The notes: generated by a model not told the origin, from the sequence alone. Shown: positions 44,763 to 54,235, numbered from the stretch's first letter. The stretch: DNA of 64,000 bases from Sporosarcina sp. P34 (GCF_002743375.1 NZ_PDZC01000001.1:62001-126000), one strand, 5' to 3'. Numbers and translations: made by a program.

Positions 44763-44792
44763 TTGAAAACGGTTTCATAAATAAGATACACT
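44763..44792 (+). promoter_or_regulatory. Promoter of the biotin carrier-carboxyltransferase unit
   Basis: TTGAAA (44763-44768) and TACACT (44787-44792) with an 18-base spacer; the first gene starts at 44851. A catabolite-response site overlaps the -35 box and spacer. Confidence 0.5.
44764..44777. promoter_or_regulatory. Catabolite-responsive element (CcpA site)
   Basis: TGAAAACGGTTTCA agrees at every position with the cre consensus TGWAANCGNTNWCA. Located on the promoter, it would repress the carboxylase unit when glucose is available. Confidence 0.7.
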
Positions 44793-44850
44793 ATCTATAA
44801 AGAAGTTGTTTGCAGCAAGCGTTTGCATTCGGAATGTGAGGAGTGATTGT

Positions 44851-45066
44851 ATGCAAGAGGTAAAAGCAACTATGGCAGGTACGATATTTCAGATTGAAGT
44901 AAAAGAAGGAGATCTTGTGACGAAGGGACAAGTTGTCGTCATTTTGGAATCCATGAAGATGGAGATTCCGCTAGAAGCTGAAGTGGATGGAACGGTAAGT
45001 AAGATCCACGGTGCTGAAGGTGATTTCGTAGATGAAGATGAAGTGTTAGTTTCCATACAATCGTAA
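44851..45066 (+). CDS. Biotin carboxyl carrier protein (BCCP-like)
   Basis: 71-residue single biotinyl domain with the biotinylation site ESMKMEIP (Lys 36) and the symmetric second half VDGTVSKIHGAEGDFVDEDEVLV. It resembles B. subtilis YngHB. ATG 44851 follows AGGAG at seven to eight bases; an upstream extension lacks an SD. It is followed 18 bases later by a carboxyltransferase gene, with which it must work. Confidence 0.9.
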   Translation: MQEVKATMAGTIFQIEVKEGDLVTKGQVVVILESMKMEIPLEAEVDGTVSKIHGAEGDFVDEDEVLVSIQS

Positions 45067-45084
45067 TGAAAGGAGGGAAGTTCC

Positions 45085-46635
45085 TTGACAAACGAATCAA
45101 CAAAGACCACGTATAATGAAAAACTTCAAAAAACCAACGCCGATGTTATGGCGGGTGGTGCAGAAAAATATCATCAAAAATTGGAAGAACAGGGTAAGTT
45201 ATTCGTCAGAGAACGGTTGCGCCTTTTATTTGATAACGGTAAGTATGCAGAGGACGGAAAATTTGCGAACTGTGAAGCGAAAGATTTACCTGCTGATGGA
45301 GTGGTTACAGCCACTGGGAAAATTAACGGTCAAACGGTTTGCGTTATGGCTAACGATTCTACAGTTAAAGCGGGTTCTTGGGGTGCAAGAACGGTAGAGA
45401 AGATTATCCGCATTCAAGAAACAGCTGAAAAGCTTCGTGTGCCATTACTATATTTAGTGGATTCTGCCGGTGCACGTATTACAGATCAGCTAGACATGTT
45501 CCCGAATCGTCGTGGAGCCGGTCGTATTTTCCATAATCAAGTACGTTTGTCGGGTGTCATCCCACAAGTATGTCTTTTATTCGGGCCCTCTGCGGCAGGC
45601 GGTGCCTATATTCCAGCGTTCTGTGATATTGTCATCATGGTAGAAGGCAATGCCTCGATGTATTTAGGTTCACCAAGAATGGCTGAAAAAGTTATAGGTG
45701 AGAAAGTGACGCTAGAAGAAATGGGTGGCGCACGCATGCATTGTACGGTAAGTGGATGTGGGGATGTGCTAGTAAAGACTGAAGAGCAAGCGATTGTAGA
45801 GGCGCGTAGGTATCTATCCTACTTCCCAGCGAACTTTGAAGAGCCTGTTAGAATAGCGGAACCCCGTGGGGTAAAGGAAGGCCGTTCATTGGAAGAAATC
45901 ATTCCCGAAAATCAAAATGCACCTTTCGATATGCATGAGGCGATCGATCAATTAGTGGATAACGATAGCTTGTTCGAAATCAAGAAGTTGTTTGCGCGAG
46001 AAGTCATCACTACACTTGCACGTATTGACGGACGTCCTGTAGGAATTATTGCCAATCAGCCCAAAGTAAAGGGGGGCGTGCTGTTTGTGGACTCAGCGGA
46101 TAAGGTAACGAAATTCATTACATTATGTGATGCTTTCTCTATTCCGTTGTTGTTCCTTGCAGATGTGCCAGGGTTTATGATTGGGACGAAAGTGGAACGA
46201 CAAGGTATTATTCGTCATGGAGCCAAGCTAATTATGGCAATGAGTTCCGCCACTGTACCAAAAATTTCAGTTATTGTACGTAAAGCATACGGAGCGGGAC
46301 TGTACGCGATGGCAGGTCCTGCGTTCGAGCCAGACGTCTGTATTGCGTTGCCGACTGCGCAAATCGCTGTAATGGGTCCTGAAGCTGCTGTCAATGCGGT
46401 ATATTCGAATAAAATCGAAGCCATTGCGGACCCAAAAGAGCGTATTGCATTTATAAATAAGAAACAGCTAGACTATAAAGAAGAAATCGATGTCTATAAA
46501 ATGGCTTCGGAACTGATCATTGATGAAATTGTTGCACCTCATAATCTACGGTCAGTGCTTGCTGAAAGATTCGAATATTATAAGACGAAAAAAATTGTGA
46601 ATTCTTCGAGAAAACATCCTGTCTATCCTGTATAA
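45085..46635 (+). CDS. Acyl-CoA carboxylase, carboxyltransferase subunit
   Basis: 516-residue protein of the propionyl-/methylcrotonyl-CoA carboxylase beta family (B. subtilis YngE is similar). Two crotonase-like halves: N-terminal with DSAGARITDQLDMFPNRRGAG and GPSAAGGAYIPAFCDI, C-terminal with VPGFMIGTKVERQGIIRHGAK and ARKAYGAGLYAMAGPAFEPD-type motif. It transfers CO2 from carboxybiotin to an acyl-CoA; the acyl group cannot be fixed from sequence by eye. TTG start with AGGAGGG. No biotin carboxylase gene is nearby. Confidence 0.9.
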   Translation: MTNESTKTTYNEKLQKTNADVMAGGAEKYHQKLEEQGKLFVRERLRLLFDNGKYAEDGKFANCEAKDLPADGVVTATGKINGQTVCVMANDSTVKAGSWGARTVEKIIRIQETAEKLRVPLLYLVDSAGARITDQLDMFPNRRGAGRIFHNQVRLSGVIPQVCLLFGPSAAGGAYIPAFCDIVIMVEGNASMYLGSPRMAEKVIGEKVTLEEMGGARMHCTVSGCGDVLVKTEEQAIVEARRYLSYFPANFEEPVRIAEPRGVKEGRSLEEIIPENQNAPFDMHEAIDQLVDNDSLFEIKKLFAREVITTLARIDGRPVGIIANQPKVKGGVLFVDSADKVTKFITLCDAFSIPLLFLADVPGFMIGTKVERQGIIRHGAKLIMAMSSATVPKISVIVRKAYGAGLYAMAGPAFEPDVCIALPTAQIAVMGPEAAVNAVYSNKIEAIADPKERIAFINKKQLDYKEEIDVYKMASELIIDEIVAPHNLRSVLAERFEYYKTKKIVNSSRKHPVYPV

Positions 46636-46649
46636 TAAAATGTACCAAC

Positions 46650-46677
46650 AGAGACGCCTTCACTGGGTCTCTTTTTT
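46650..46677 (+). terminator. Terminator after the carboxyltransferase gene
   Basis: AGAGAC (46650-46655) with GTCTCT (46667-46672) plus CC/GG, followed by T6. Confidence 0.75.
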
Positions 46678-46690
46678 AAGGAGGAAAACT

Positions 46691-47584
46691 ATGCGATTTG
46701 TAGTGGTTGGAGCAGGATCTATTGGATTATTAATTGGTTCCTATTTAGCTCAACACCAGGCAAATGTCATCTTTTGGGTAAGGCGTGAAGAACAAGTAAA
46801 ACACTTGCGTAATGGTCTAGTAAGAGAGCCAGAAAACTTTACATATGAAGTAGATTCAACCATACATATTAAAGAGTTGCCGTTAGACGCATTATGGATT
46901 ATTGCTGTGAAGTATGATGCGTTACATGATGTATTATCCGAAATCAGCGCTCTACCTATACAACCTGATGTATTATTCATTCAAAATGGAATTGGGCATC
47001 TATCGCTGATTGAGCAGTATCCACTTGGACATGTGTCGTTCGCGACTGTCGAGCATGGTGCAAAGAGAATAGATGATCGGACAGTATCGCATAATGGTAT
47101 TGGACCTATTAACATCGTGGAAAATGAAAAGATTGCTCCCACCATACAGTGGATGAAAGAAATAGATCCACATAACTTTCCCATTACTACGCAACGAAAT
47201 GCAAAACAGTTATTATTCCGTAAAGTCCTCATAAATTGTGCGATCAACCCACTAACGGCATTATTGAAGATTAGGAATGGACAGTTGTTAGAAAACCCCT
47301 ACTTCCATTTAGTATTCCGTCAGCTATGTGAAGAGTTGCTCAATAACTTTGAAGAGTATAGCGGTCTATTGAGTTATGAAGATATAGAAGGGGTATGCCG
47401 TAAAACAGCCGACAATCAATCTTCTATGCTTGTAGATAGAATAAAGGGCCGGAATATGGAAATTGAAACTATTTTAACGGCAGTGTTGAAAGAAATTAAT
47501 CAAAAAGGCGGCAGTGCTCCCATTTTGCAAATGCTTGAGACTACACTGCTTGGAATAAACAGGAGTGAATGTGGCGGATGTTGA
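46691..47584 (+). CDS. panE: 2-dehydropantoate 2-reductase
   Basis: 297-residue NADPH-dependent ketopantoate reductase of pantothenate synthesis. N-terminal Rossmann motif VVVGAGSIGLLIGSYLA, then KYDAL, QNGIGHLSLI, and the C-terminal helical domain with KVLINCAINPLTALL (catalytic Lys and Asn) and the late Glu region. ATG 46691 has AAGGAGG at good spacing; the longer frame would read through the terminator stem. Overlaps the next gene by 16 bases. Confidence 0.9.
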   Translation: MRFVVVGAGSIGLLIGSYLAQHQANVIFWVRREEQVKHLRNGLVREPENFTYEVDSTIHIKELPLDALWIIAVKYDALHDVLSEISALPIQPDVLFIQNGIGHLSLIEQYPLGHVSFATVEHGAKRIDDRTVSHNGIGPINIVENEKIAPTIQWMKEIDPHNFPITTQRNAKQLLFRKVLINCAINPLTALLKIRNGQLLENPYFHLVFRQLCEELLNNFEEYSGLLSYEDIEGVCRKTADNQSSMLVDRIKGRNMEIETILTAVLKEINQKGGSAPILQMLETTLLGINRSECGGC

Positions 47585-47958
47585 CGAATATACTTGGAGC
47601 GTTATTATTGTTCCCTTTTATAATTTTAGTTGTATTAATCATCGTTGCAAAGAAAATAGGGTTACCTAAGAAGAAGAGGGTCGGATGGGCAGTAGACTGG
47701 ACTACGCCTTTTATGATACTCACCGTTTTGATTTTGATTCGTGCGATTTGGGATGCTTGGCTTCCCATTTTGTTAATCGGGATTTTGTGTTTGGTTGCTA
47801 TCGGGTTTGCAGTAATAGAACGTTCAAGGGAAAAAGAATTTCGGACGTCTTGGGTATTACGCAGAACGTGGAGAGCGTATTTTCTACTCTTAACGACAGC
47901 ATACTTTATACTGTTCATTACAGGAATTACAGTGCAGATCATCCGCTACGTGAACTAA
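47569..47958 (+). CDS. DUF3397 family membrane protein
   Basis: 129-residue protein with four predicted membrane helices (about 7-27, 45-62, 65-83 and 104-124) and a basic loop in between (KKIGLPKKKR). It matches the DUF3397 family found between panE and bshC in Bacillales. Function unknown. The start is ATG 47569 or ATG 47578; AGGAG at 47561 is close to the first. It overlaps the end of panE. Confidence 0.78.
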   Translation: MWRMLTNILGALLLFPFIILVVLIIVAKKIGLPKKKRVGWAVDWTTPFMILTVLILIRAIWDAWLPILLIGILCLVAIGFAVIERSREKEFRTSWVLRRTWRAYFLLLTTAYFILFITGITVQIIRYVN

Positions 47959-48042
47959 TGAGTCCTCATAAGCGTATCTATTCAACCTAATCGGATGTGG
48001 TGATATACTGGCTGTAGTATGGTACAAAAAGGAGTTTGTGAG

Positions 48043-49659
48043 ATGGACTTGGACACGATGGAGTTGCCGAAAAAGAATAAATTGATGGAAGCGTATCGTC
48101 ACGATTCACAATTTTTCCATAATTTTTTTGAATATGAAATGACACCTATAGGATATGAAAAAAGAGCGGCAGAATTACAACGACGTTCTTTTCAAAGAGA
48201 ACAGTTGGCCGCTACTGTAGAAAACTATATGAAGCCATTTGGAATATCAGACTTGGCTGCTCGATATATCCAAGAGCTTTCTGAAGATGCATTGGTAGTA
48301 ATTGGTGGACAGCAAGCGGGGGTTTTGACAGGACCTTTATATTCCGTTCATAAAGCTATATCCGTGATTTTATTGGCACAAGAACAACGAAAAGAATTAG
48401 GCAAACCCGTAGTTCCTGTATTTTGGATTGCTGGGGAAGATCATGATATTAACGAAATCAATCATACATATACTGCGGAGGCAGGAAAAGCGATTAAGCG
48501 GCAGTTTAAACAGCCGACCATTTTAAAAACGATGGCTTCAGACACGCATTACGATCAAAAAGAAATGGCCATGTACATTAAGAAGATTTTTAAAAGCTAT
48601 GGAGAGACATCTTATACGCAAAAATTGTTGCGTGATGTGCTACAAACCGTAGAACAACAACAGAATTTCACAGATTTCTTCACTTCATTGATGAATGACT
48701 TGTTTACTGCGCATGGATTACTATTTATGGACGCAGCTTATAAGCCGTTGCGTCAATTGGAATCACCTTATTTCTCACAGATGATTGAAAATACGGCAGC
48801 AATGGCGAAAAGCATTTACTGTGCAGAACAACAGCTTCACATATGTGGCTATGCAAAGCCCATTGAATCGGAGGAACAGGATGCCAATCTGTTTTATGTC
48901 CACGATACAGGCAGAGTACTACTCCGAAGGAAAGATGGTAAATTCATCAATGAACAAGTAGGAGTATCCTTTACAGAACAAGAATTGCATACTATTGCAA
49001 AAAATGAGCCGTGGTTGCTTAGTAACAACGTTGCCACTAGACCCATCATGCAAGATCTCGTATTTCCGGTATTGGCATTTGTAGGTGGACCTGGCGAAAT
49101 AGCATATTGGTCTTTACTGAAAGAGGCATTTCATATCATGGGAATCAATATGCCGGTAGTCGTACCGAGGCTTTCAATTACTTTGGTCACTAGGCAAGTT
49201 CAGGAAGCGTTAAAGCTTACAGGTACTACAATGACTCAAGTAATGAATGACGAACTGCCGGAACTACTGGAAAAATGGCAAGAGCAACAGCGTGATGAGC
49301 AATTCGATCGTTTGTTGGCGGAAACGAAGAATCAATTACAACTGCAGTATGAACAATTGCAGTCACGTTTAGAAGCGACAGATCCGGGACTGTTACAATT
49401 GCTCGATAAAAACCTGCAATTCCATAATAGTCAGTTTGAATATTTACAGAGGAAAAAAGAGCAGTCGATTTTGCTTAAGAACCACGTGCAATACGAACGT
49501 TTTCACATTATTTCGGAACAGCTATTTCCGGAAGGCTCCCTGCAAGAGCGTCTCTACTCACCATACTTTTATATGAACCAGTTCGGTGAAGGGTTGATTG
49601 ACGAGTTACTGAAACAACCTTATACGTGGAATGGATCACATCAGTTAGTCTTTTTATAA
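48043..49659 (+). CDS. bshC: Bacillithiol synthesis cysteine-adding enzyme BshC
   Basis: 538-residue protein that performs the last step of bacillithiol synthesis, adding cysteine to glucosamine-malate. Typical features: VVIGGQQAGVLTGPLYSVHKAISVI near residue 85, PVFWIAGEDHDINEINH, the long C-terminal coiled coil with Gln-rich helices, and the ending QFGEGLIDELLKQPYTWNGSHQLV. ATG 48043 lies eight bases after AAAAAGGAG. Length fits the family (about 540). Confidence 0.95.
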   Translation: MDLDTMELPKKNKLMEAYRHDSQFFHNFFEYEMTPIGYEKRAAELQRRSFQREQLAATVENYMKPFGISDLAARYIQELSEDALVVIGGQQAGVLTGPLYSVHKAISVILLAQEQRKELGKPVVPVFWIAGEDHDINEINHTYTAEAGKAIKRQFKQPTILKTMASDTHYDQKEMAMYIKKIFKSYGETSYTQKLLRDVLQTVEQQQNFTDFFTSLMNDLFTAHGLLFMDAAYKPLRQLESPYFSQMIENTAAMAKSIYCAEQQLHICGYAKPIESEEQDANLFYVHDTGRVLLRRKDGKFINEQVGVSFTEQELHTIAKNEPWLLSNNVATRPIMQDLVFPVLAFVGGPGEIAYWSLLKEAFHIMGINMPVVVPRLSITLVTRQVQEALKLTGTTMTQVMNDELPELLEKWQEQQRDEQFDRLLAETKNQLQLQYEQLQSRLEATDPGLLQLLDKNLQFHNSQFEYLQRKKEQSILLKNHVQYERFHIISEQLFPEGSLQERLYSPYFYMNQFGEGLIDELLKQPYTWNGSHQLVFL

Positions 49660-49669
49660 GAAACCACTC

Positions 49670-49706
49670 AAACCCGTCATTCGTTCTATGAATGGCGGGT
49701 TTCGTT
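49670..49706 (+). terminator. Terminator after bshC
   Basis: AAACCCGTCATTC (49670-49682) and GAATGGCGGGTTT (49690-49702) pair over 13 bp with one G-U, then TTCGTTT. Confidence 0.8.
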
Positions 49707-50007
49707 TGCGTGTAAAAAATTGGTTGACCAATTTATTGTGGTAGGGATTGTCGTTTCTGAGGTGATGTCTTTCCAGAATGTCGCAAGGAATTGATCGTTT
49801 AAGTGATGCTCCTCTTATGTTTCGCTTTTTCCAGATGAACTGAATGTAAAATTGAACGTAGGTAAGTTTAAATGCAACGCAATCCCCCATACTAACTTCA
49901 ATAAAAGATTTGTAGTCCACTCCACTTTCTCAGCAGACAGAAAGCAACTCTAACGACAGCTTCCACCCTTCGTACTCACTCGTAGACTTTCCATTACCTA
50001 TTGAACA

Positions 50008-50055
50008 TTCTCAAGGTGCTAACTTGAGAAAATTGCGAAAAAAGTAGTTTTTTCG
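50008..50055. promoter_or_regulatory. Two adjacent inverted repeats upstream of mraZ
   Basis: TTCTCAAG-GTGCTAA-CTTGAGAA (50008-50030, perfect 8-bp arms) and CGAAAAAA-GTAG-TTTTTTCG (50036-50055, perfect 8-bp arms). Either protein-binding sites or small hairpins; I know no specific regulator with these sequences. Confidence 0.4.
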
Positions 50056-50189
50056 GGATACGGAAGAGAATATAAAACAGAAAGAAGTACTATTGACACA
50101 TTTTAAAAATTATGCGAGAAAAAATGGTGTAGTGGGTGGAGGAAAGTGGGGGGATGTGGTACATTATTTCATACAGTGGGGTGAATTAT

Positions 50190-50621
50190 ATGTTCATGGG
50201 TGAGTATCAGCATTCAATCGATATAAAAGGTCGACTGATCGTTCCTTCAAAATTTCGGGAGCGATTAGCAGAAGGCTTTATTTTAACCCGTGGACTGGAT
50301 AATTGCTTGTTTGGATATCCACTGGATGAATGGCAAAAGCTTGAAGAAAAATTGAAAGCATTGCCGGTTACAAAAAGAGATGCACGTGCATTCACTCGTT
50401 TTTTCTTCTCAGGAGCAAGCGAAGCGAATCTCGATAAGCAGGGGAGAGTAAATATACCTGCAAACCTACTTGAATTCGCGAAGATTGAAAAGGACTGTAT
50501 GATTATCGGCGTATCCAGCCGGATTGAAATCTGGTCTACAGAACTATGGGAAGCGTATTACGAGGAATCTGAAGAATCATTCAATGACATTGCAGAGAAC
50601 CTTATTGATTTTGAATTTTGA
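50190..50621 (+). CDS. mraZ: Division/cell wall cluster transcriptional regulator MraZ
   Basis: 143-residue protein with two AbrB-like MraZ domains: [24 protein letters not shown] at the start and [23 protein letters not shown] in the second half. First gene of the dcw cluster; in several bacteria it binds repeats in its own promoter. ATG 50190 gives exactly the family length and has GGGGTGA upstream. Confidence 0.96.
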   Translation: MFMGEYQHSIDIKGRLIVPSKFRERLAEGFILTRGLDNCLFGYPLDEWQKLEEKLKALPVTKRDARAFTRFFFSGASEANLDKQGRVNIPANLLEFAKIEKDCMIIGVSSRIEIWSTELWEAYYEESEESFNDIAENLIDFEF

Positions 50622-50638
50622 AAGCAGGCGGAATAACA

Positions 50639-51571
50639 ATGTTTAACCACACAACAGTATTACTGCATGAAGCCGTTGAAGGCTTACATGTAAAAGAAGA
50701 TGGCATTTACGTGGATTGCACACTTGGTGGTGCAGGTCATAGTGAAGAAATTGTCAAACTTCTATCATCCGAAGGACAACTAATTTGCTTCGACCAAGAT
50801 ATGACAGCTATTGAAGCAGCACGAAAAAAACTATTGAACTATGATGCACAAGTACACTTCGTCCATGCAAACTTTAAAGACTTGAAAAGTGAATTAGCGA
50901 AATTGGGGATTTCTCATGTAGATGGGATTTTATATGACCTAGGAGTTTCATCTCCGCAATTGGATACACCGGAGCGAGGCTTCAGTTACCATCATGATGC
51001 ACCGCTAGATATGCGTATGGATACATCTGCATCATTGACAGCTTTTGAAGTCGTCAATGAATGGTCTTATTCAGATTTGGTCAGAATATTCTTCCGCTAT
51101 GGTGAAGAAAAGTTTTCGAAACAAATCGTTCGTAAAATTGAAGAAGCACGCGCTGATGCGCCTATACGTACAACAGGAGAACTGGCTGAGCTTATAAAAA
51201 TGGGTATTCCGGCCGCTGCGAGAAGAACCGGAGGTCATCCCGCGAAACGTGTGTTCCAGGCTATACGAATTGCGGTAAATGATGAGTTGGGAGCAGCTGA
51301 ACAATCTTTGACCGATGCACTCACGTTATTGCGTGAAAATGGTCGGATTAGCGTAATTACCTTCCATTCACTTGAAGACCGCTTATGTAAAAATATTTTC
51401 AAGGAAGCATCTTCCATGCCGGAGTTGCCGCCAAACTTACCAATTATACCTGAGGGCATGGATCCGGAATTCCGTCTCATTACACGAAAGCCAGTCATTC
51501 CTACAGATGAAGAAATCAAGCATAATAAACGTGCCAGATCAGCGAAATTACGAATTATAGAGAGAAATTAG
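50639..51571 (+). CDS. rsmH: 16S rRNA (cytosine1402-N4)-methyltransferase RsmH
   Basis: 310-residue methyltransferase (MraW). Family stretches: [35 protein letters not shown] (SAM site), [20 protein letters not shown] and [20 protein letters not shown] near the end. ATG 50639 matches the B. subtilis start. Follows mraZ by 17 bases. Confidence 0.96.
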   Translation: MFNHTTVLLHEAVEGLHVKEDGIYVDCTLGGAGHSEEIVKLLSSEGQLICFDQDMTAIEAARKKLLNYDAQVHFVHANFKDLKSELAKLGISHVDGILYDLGVSSPQLDTPERGFSYHHDAPLDMRMDTSASLTAFEVVNEWSYSDLVRIFFRYGEEKFSKQIVRKIEEARADAPIRTTGELAELIKMGIPAAARRTGGHPAKRVFQAIRIAVNDELGAAEQSLTDALTLLRENGRISVITFHSLEDRLCKNIFKEASSMPELPPNLPIIPEGMDPEFRLITRKPVIPTDEEIKHNKRARSAKLRIIERN

Positions 51572-51588
51572 AAAAGGGGAATAGAGCA

Positions 51589-51960
51589 ATGGGACTAGAA
51601 CAACGGAACCTTAATACGTCACTGACACCGGAGATAGAACAACATACAGACTCAAATCAGCCGCAGGTTGTCCGTCGTGTAAAAAAACGTTTTTCTAAAG
51701 GTGAAAAGATATTGTTTACTCTATTTGCGGCATTTACAATTGGATCTTCTTCAATGCTTTTACAGACACATTCAGATATAAACGCTGTAAATAAAGAAGT
51801 GCAGTTGATGAATTCCGAAATTGAAGATACTGCAAAACAGAATACTGAATTGTCCATTCAAGTAAGTGACAAATCCACGTACGAACGTATTTGGAAAAAA
51901 GCACAAGAGAGTGGTTTGAACCTTAACGAAAGTAACGTAAAGGTCGTACCGGGACGATGA
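51589..51960 (+). CDS. ftsL: Cell division protein FtsL
   Basis: 123-residue bitopic membrane protein: basic cytoplasmic N-terminus (RRVKKRFSKGEK), one helix (about residues 43-60), and an extracellular coiled coil with heptads in INAVNKEVQLMNSEIEDTAKQ. Part of the FtsL-DivIC-DivIB divisome subcomplex. It overlaps pbpB by four bases (ATGA). Confidence 0.9.
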   Translation: MGLEQRNLNTSLTPEIEQHTDSNQPQVVRRVKKRFSKGEKILFTLFAAFTIGSSSMLLQTHSDINAVNKEVQLMNSEIEDTAKQNTELSIQVSDKSTYERIWKKAQESGLNLNESNVKVVPGR

Positions 51961-54182
51961 AGAAGTTTCGCTTTCAATGGGGAGCCTTTCTAATGTTTGT
52001 AGTATTCGGAGGGCTCTTTTTCATATTATTCGGCAGAATCCTATTTATTCAAATGACGGGCCAAGTTGATGGTAAAGAGTTAGCGAAAATCGCCTCGAAC
52101 CAATATGAAAAACATGCTGTCTTACAAGCAAGCCGCGGGGCAATTGTAGATCGAAACGATGTGCCGATTGCATCAGATACGTTAAGTTATCATGTAGTTG
52201 CTGTCCTCAATGAAGCGGCTAGTAAAAACAGCAAAAGAAAATATCATGTTGTTGATTATAGAGAGACGGCTAAAGTACTGGCTAAGTATTTACCTTTAAA
52301 AGAACGTGAAATTTACGATAAAATGAAAAATGCCAGAGAAGGCGCATGGCAAATTGAGTTTGGACATGCGGGTAAAGATCTGAACCGTGAAACGGTTTTG
52401 AAAATGAAGGAAGAACTCGATAGAAAAAAATTATCGGGTATTTTGTTTGTGGAAGGTAAAAAACGTTTCTATCCTAACGGTCGATTCGCATCTTACTTAG
52501 TGGGCTTTGCCCAAAAAGAAGAATTGGAAAACAACCAAACCGTCACCAAAGGGAAAATGGGGCTTGAGAAAACATATAATGAGCAACTAACTGGTATCGA
52601 TGGAAAAGTAAATTATCAATCGGATGGTTGGGGATATTTATTGCCCACAGCTAGCAAACAAATTACAGAACCCAAAGATGGCCAGACGATTAAGCTTACT
52701 GTGGACAAGACGATCAGTAACTTTGTAGAAGAAGCGATGGATCAAGTAGAAGAGGAGTATTCTCCAAAGAAAATGATGGTTCTCGTATCTAATCCTAAAA
52801 CCGGTGAAATCTTGGCAATGAGTCAGCGACCGACATTTAACCCGATGACGCGAGAGGGTCTGACGGAAAACTGGTTGAATGATGCAGTTGAACAGACGAT
52901 TGAACCAGGTTCTCCTATGAAGATGTTCACATTGGCTGCTGCAGTAGAAGAAGGTAAATGGGCACCGGACGATTACTTCAAATCTGGATCTTATCGAATC
53001 TATGACCGGGTGATCAGAGATGTGAATGTAGACGGTTGGGGTACGATTACGTTTATGGAAGGTTTGCAACGCTCCTCTAACGTGGGAATGGCATACCTTC
53101 TGGAAAGAATCGGCGATCAGAAATTCATTGAATATGTTCATAAATTTGGTTTTGGTAAACAAACTGGAATTGATTTGCCGAATGAAGCGGCAGGTGTAGT
53201 GCTCGACAATTATCCGGCTGAACGACTAACGACTTCCTATGGGCAAGGTTCTACAGTTACACCATTACAAATGATACAGGCTGCTTCTGCTATTGCGAAT
53301 AACGGTGTCATGATGAAACCATATGTAATTGACCAAATCATTGATCCGAATACACAAGAAGTGCTGGAAAATCATGAGCCTGAAGAAAGTGGCACACCGA
53401 TTTCCGCAGCGACAGCCAAAGAAGTGCGTGAAATCCTTGCGACAACAGTGACTTCAGAAAATGGTACTGCACAAAAGTACCATCTTGAAAATTATGCAGT
53501 AGGTGGTAAAACGGGTACGGCGGAACTTCCAAGAACAGATGGAAAAGGGTATATGTCTGGCTACGGGAACTATTTATATTCGTTCCTTGGGATGGCACCG
53601 ATTGATGATCCGCAGCTTCTGATTTATGTAACTGTTCAGCAACCTGAATTAAAAGCAGGTGAAACAGGGTCTGACCCTGTTTCAAAAGTGTTTAACCCGA
53701 TTATGGAAAACAGCTTGAAATATTTGAACATTGCTCCTGATGATGAACAAGTGATTCCTGTGAAAAAAGTTGGGGATTATGAAAGTGAAGATGCGGAAAC
53801 AGCGGCTTCTCTAGCCGTGGAAGATGGTTTCCAAACTGTGTTAATCGGAGAAGGTGGCAAAGTAACGAAACAAATACCAAAAGCCGACACGAAATTACCG
53901 GAGGGTTCAATTATTTTGTTGGAAACAAAAGGGGATACGACATTCCCAGACATGACAGGATGGTCCAAAAAAGCGGTGCTTTCATTTATGAACCTTTCGA
54001 AGTTAGACATACGAATCAACGGAGAAGGTTATGTTGTGGGACAAAGCGTAACAGAAGGAACAGTAGTAAACAAAAAAGATCCGATTGTTGTTGAACTTCG
54101 GACGCCTGAACAACAGTATAATAAAAAGAAAAGTAATGAAGATAAAGAACAGAATGAAGAAGTGCAAATCATGGGAGGCTAA
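51957..54182 (+). CDS. pbpB: Penicillin-binding protein 2B (septal transpeptidase)
   Basis: 741-residue class B PBP: N-terminal membrane helix, dimerisation domain (SRGAIVDRNDVPIA), transpeptidase domain with active Ser 319 in GSPMK, SSN motif (QRSSNVGMAYLL) and KTGTAE, then two C-terminal PASTA domains (about 590-720). The essential septal crosslinking enzyme partnered with FtsW. Coupled to ftsL by overlap. A Lys/Glu-rich tail ends the protein. Confidence 0.95.
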   Translation: MKKFRFQWGAFLMFVVFGGLFFILFGRILFIQMTGQVDGKELAKIASNQYEKHAVLQASRGAIVDRNDVPIASDTLSYHVVAVLNEAASKNSKRKYHVVDYRETAKVLAKYLPLKEREIYDKMKNAREGAWQIEFGHAGKDLNRETVLKMKEELDRKKLSGILFVEGKKRFYPNGRFASYLVGFAQKEELENNQTVTKGKMGLEKTYNEQLTGIDGKVNYQSDGWGYLLPTASKQITEPKDGQTIKLTVDKTISNFVEEAMDQVEEEYSPKKMMVLVSNPKTGEILAMSQRPTFNPMTREGLTENWLNDAVEQTIEPGSPMKMFTLAAAVEEGKWAPDDYFKSGSYRIYDRVIRDVNVDGWGTITFMEGLQRSSNVGMAYLLERIGDQKFIEYVHKFGFGKQTGIDLPNEAAGVVLDNYPAERLTTSYGQGSTVTPLQMIQAASAIANNGVMMKPYVIDQIIDPNTQEVLENHEPEESGTPISAATAKEVREILATTVTSENGTAQKYHLENYAVGGKTGTAELPRTDGKGYMSGYGNYLYSFLGMAPIDDPQLLIYVTVQQPELKAGETGSDPVSKVFNPIMENSLKYLNIAPDDEQVIPVKKVGDYESEDAETAASLAVEDGFQTVLIGEGGKVTKQIPKADTKLPEGSIILLETKGDTTFPDMTGWSKKAVLSFMNLSKLDIRINGEGYVVGQSVTEGTVVNKKDPIVVELRTPEQQYNKKKSNEDKEQNEEVQIMGG

Positions 54183-54235
54183 TGTATAGCGCATGATTTC
54201 ACAGCATACCTTAATAGAAAAAAGGTAGTGAGTCA

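Larger units (their letters stand above)
49660..50189. other. Intergenic region bshC-mraZ
   Basis: 530 bases. From left: the bshC terminator (49670-49706), about 300 bases with no supported gene, two inverted repeats (50008-50030 and 50036-50055), an isolated TTGACA (50093-50098) without a good -10 box, and a G-rich stretch with repeated TGG(G) units (50125-50158) just before mraZ that may be the MraZ operator. Confidence 0.6.

Noticed and set aside
49654-49920. 88-codon minus-strand reading frame between bshC and mraZ
   Set aside because: It starts with GTG at 49920, has no proper SD, overlaps the bshC terminator, and its translation shows no recognisable family or compositional sign of a real protein.
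50093-50121. Sigma-A promoter of mraZ at the TTGACA
   Set aside because: The -35 box is perfect, but no acceptable -10 box lies 15-19 bases downstream.
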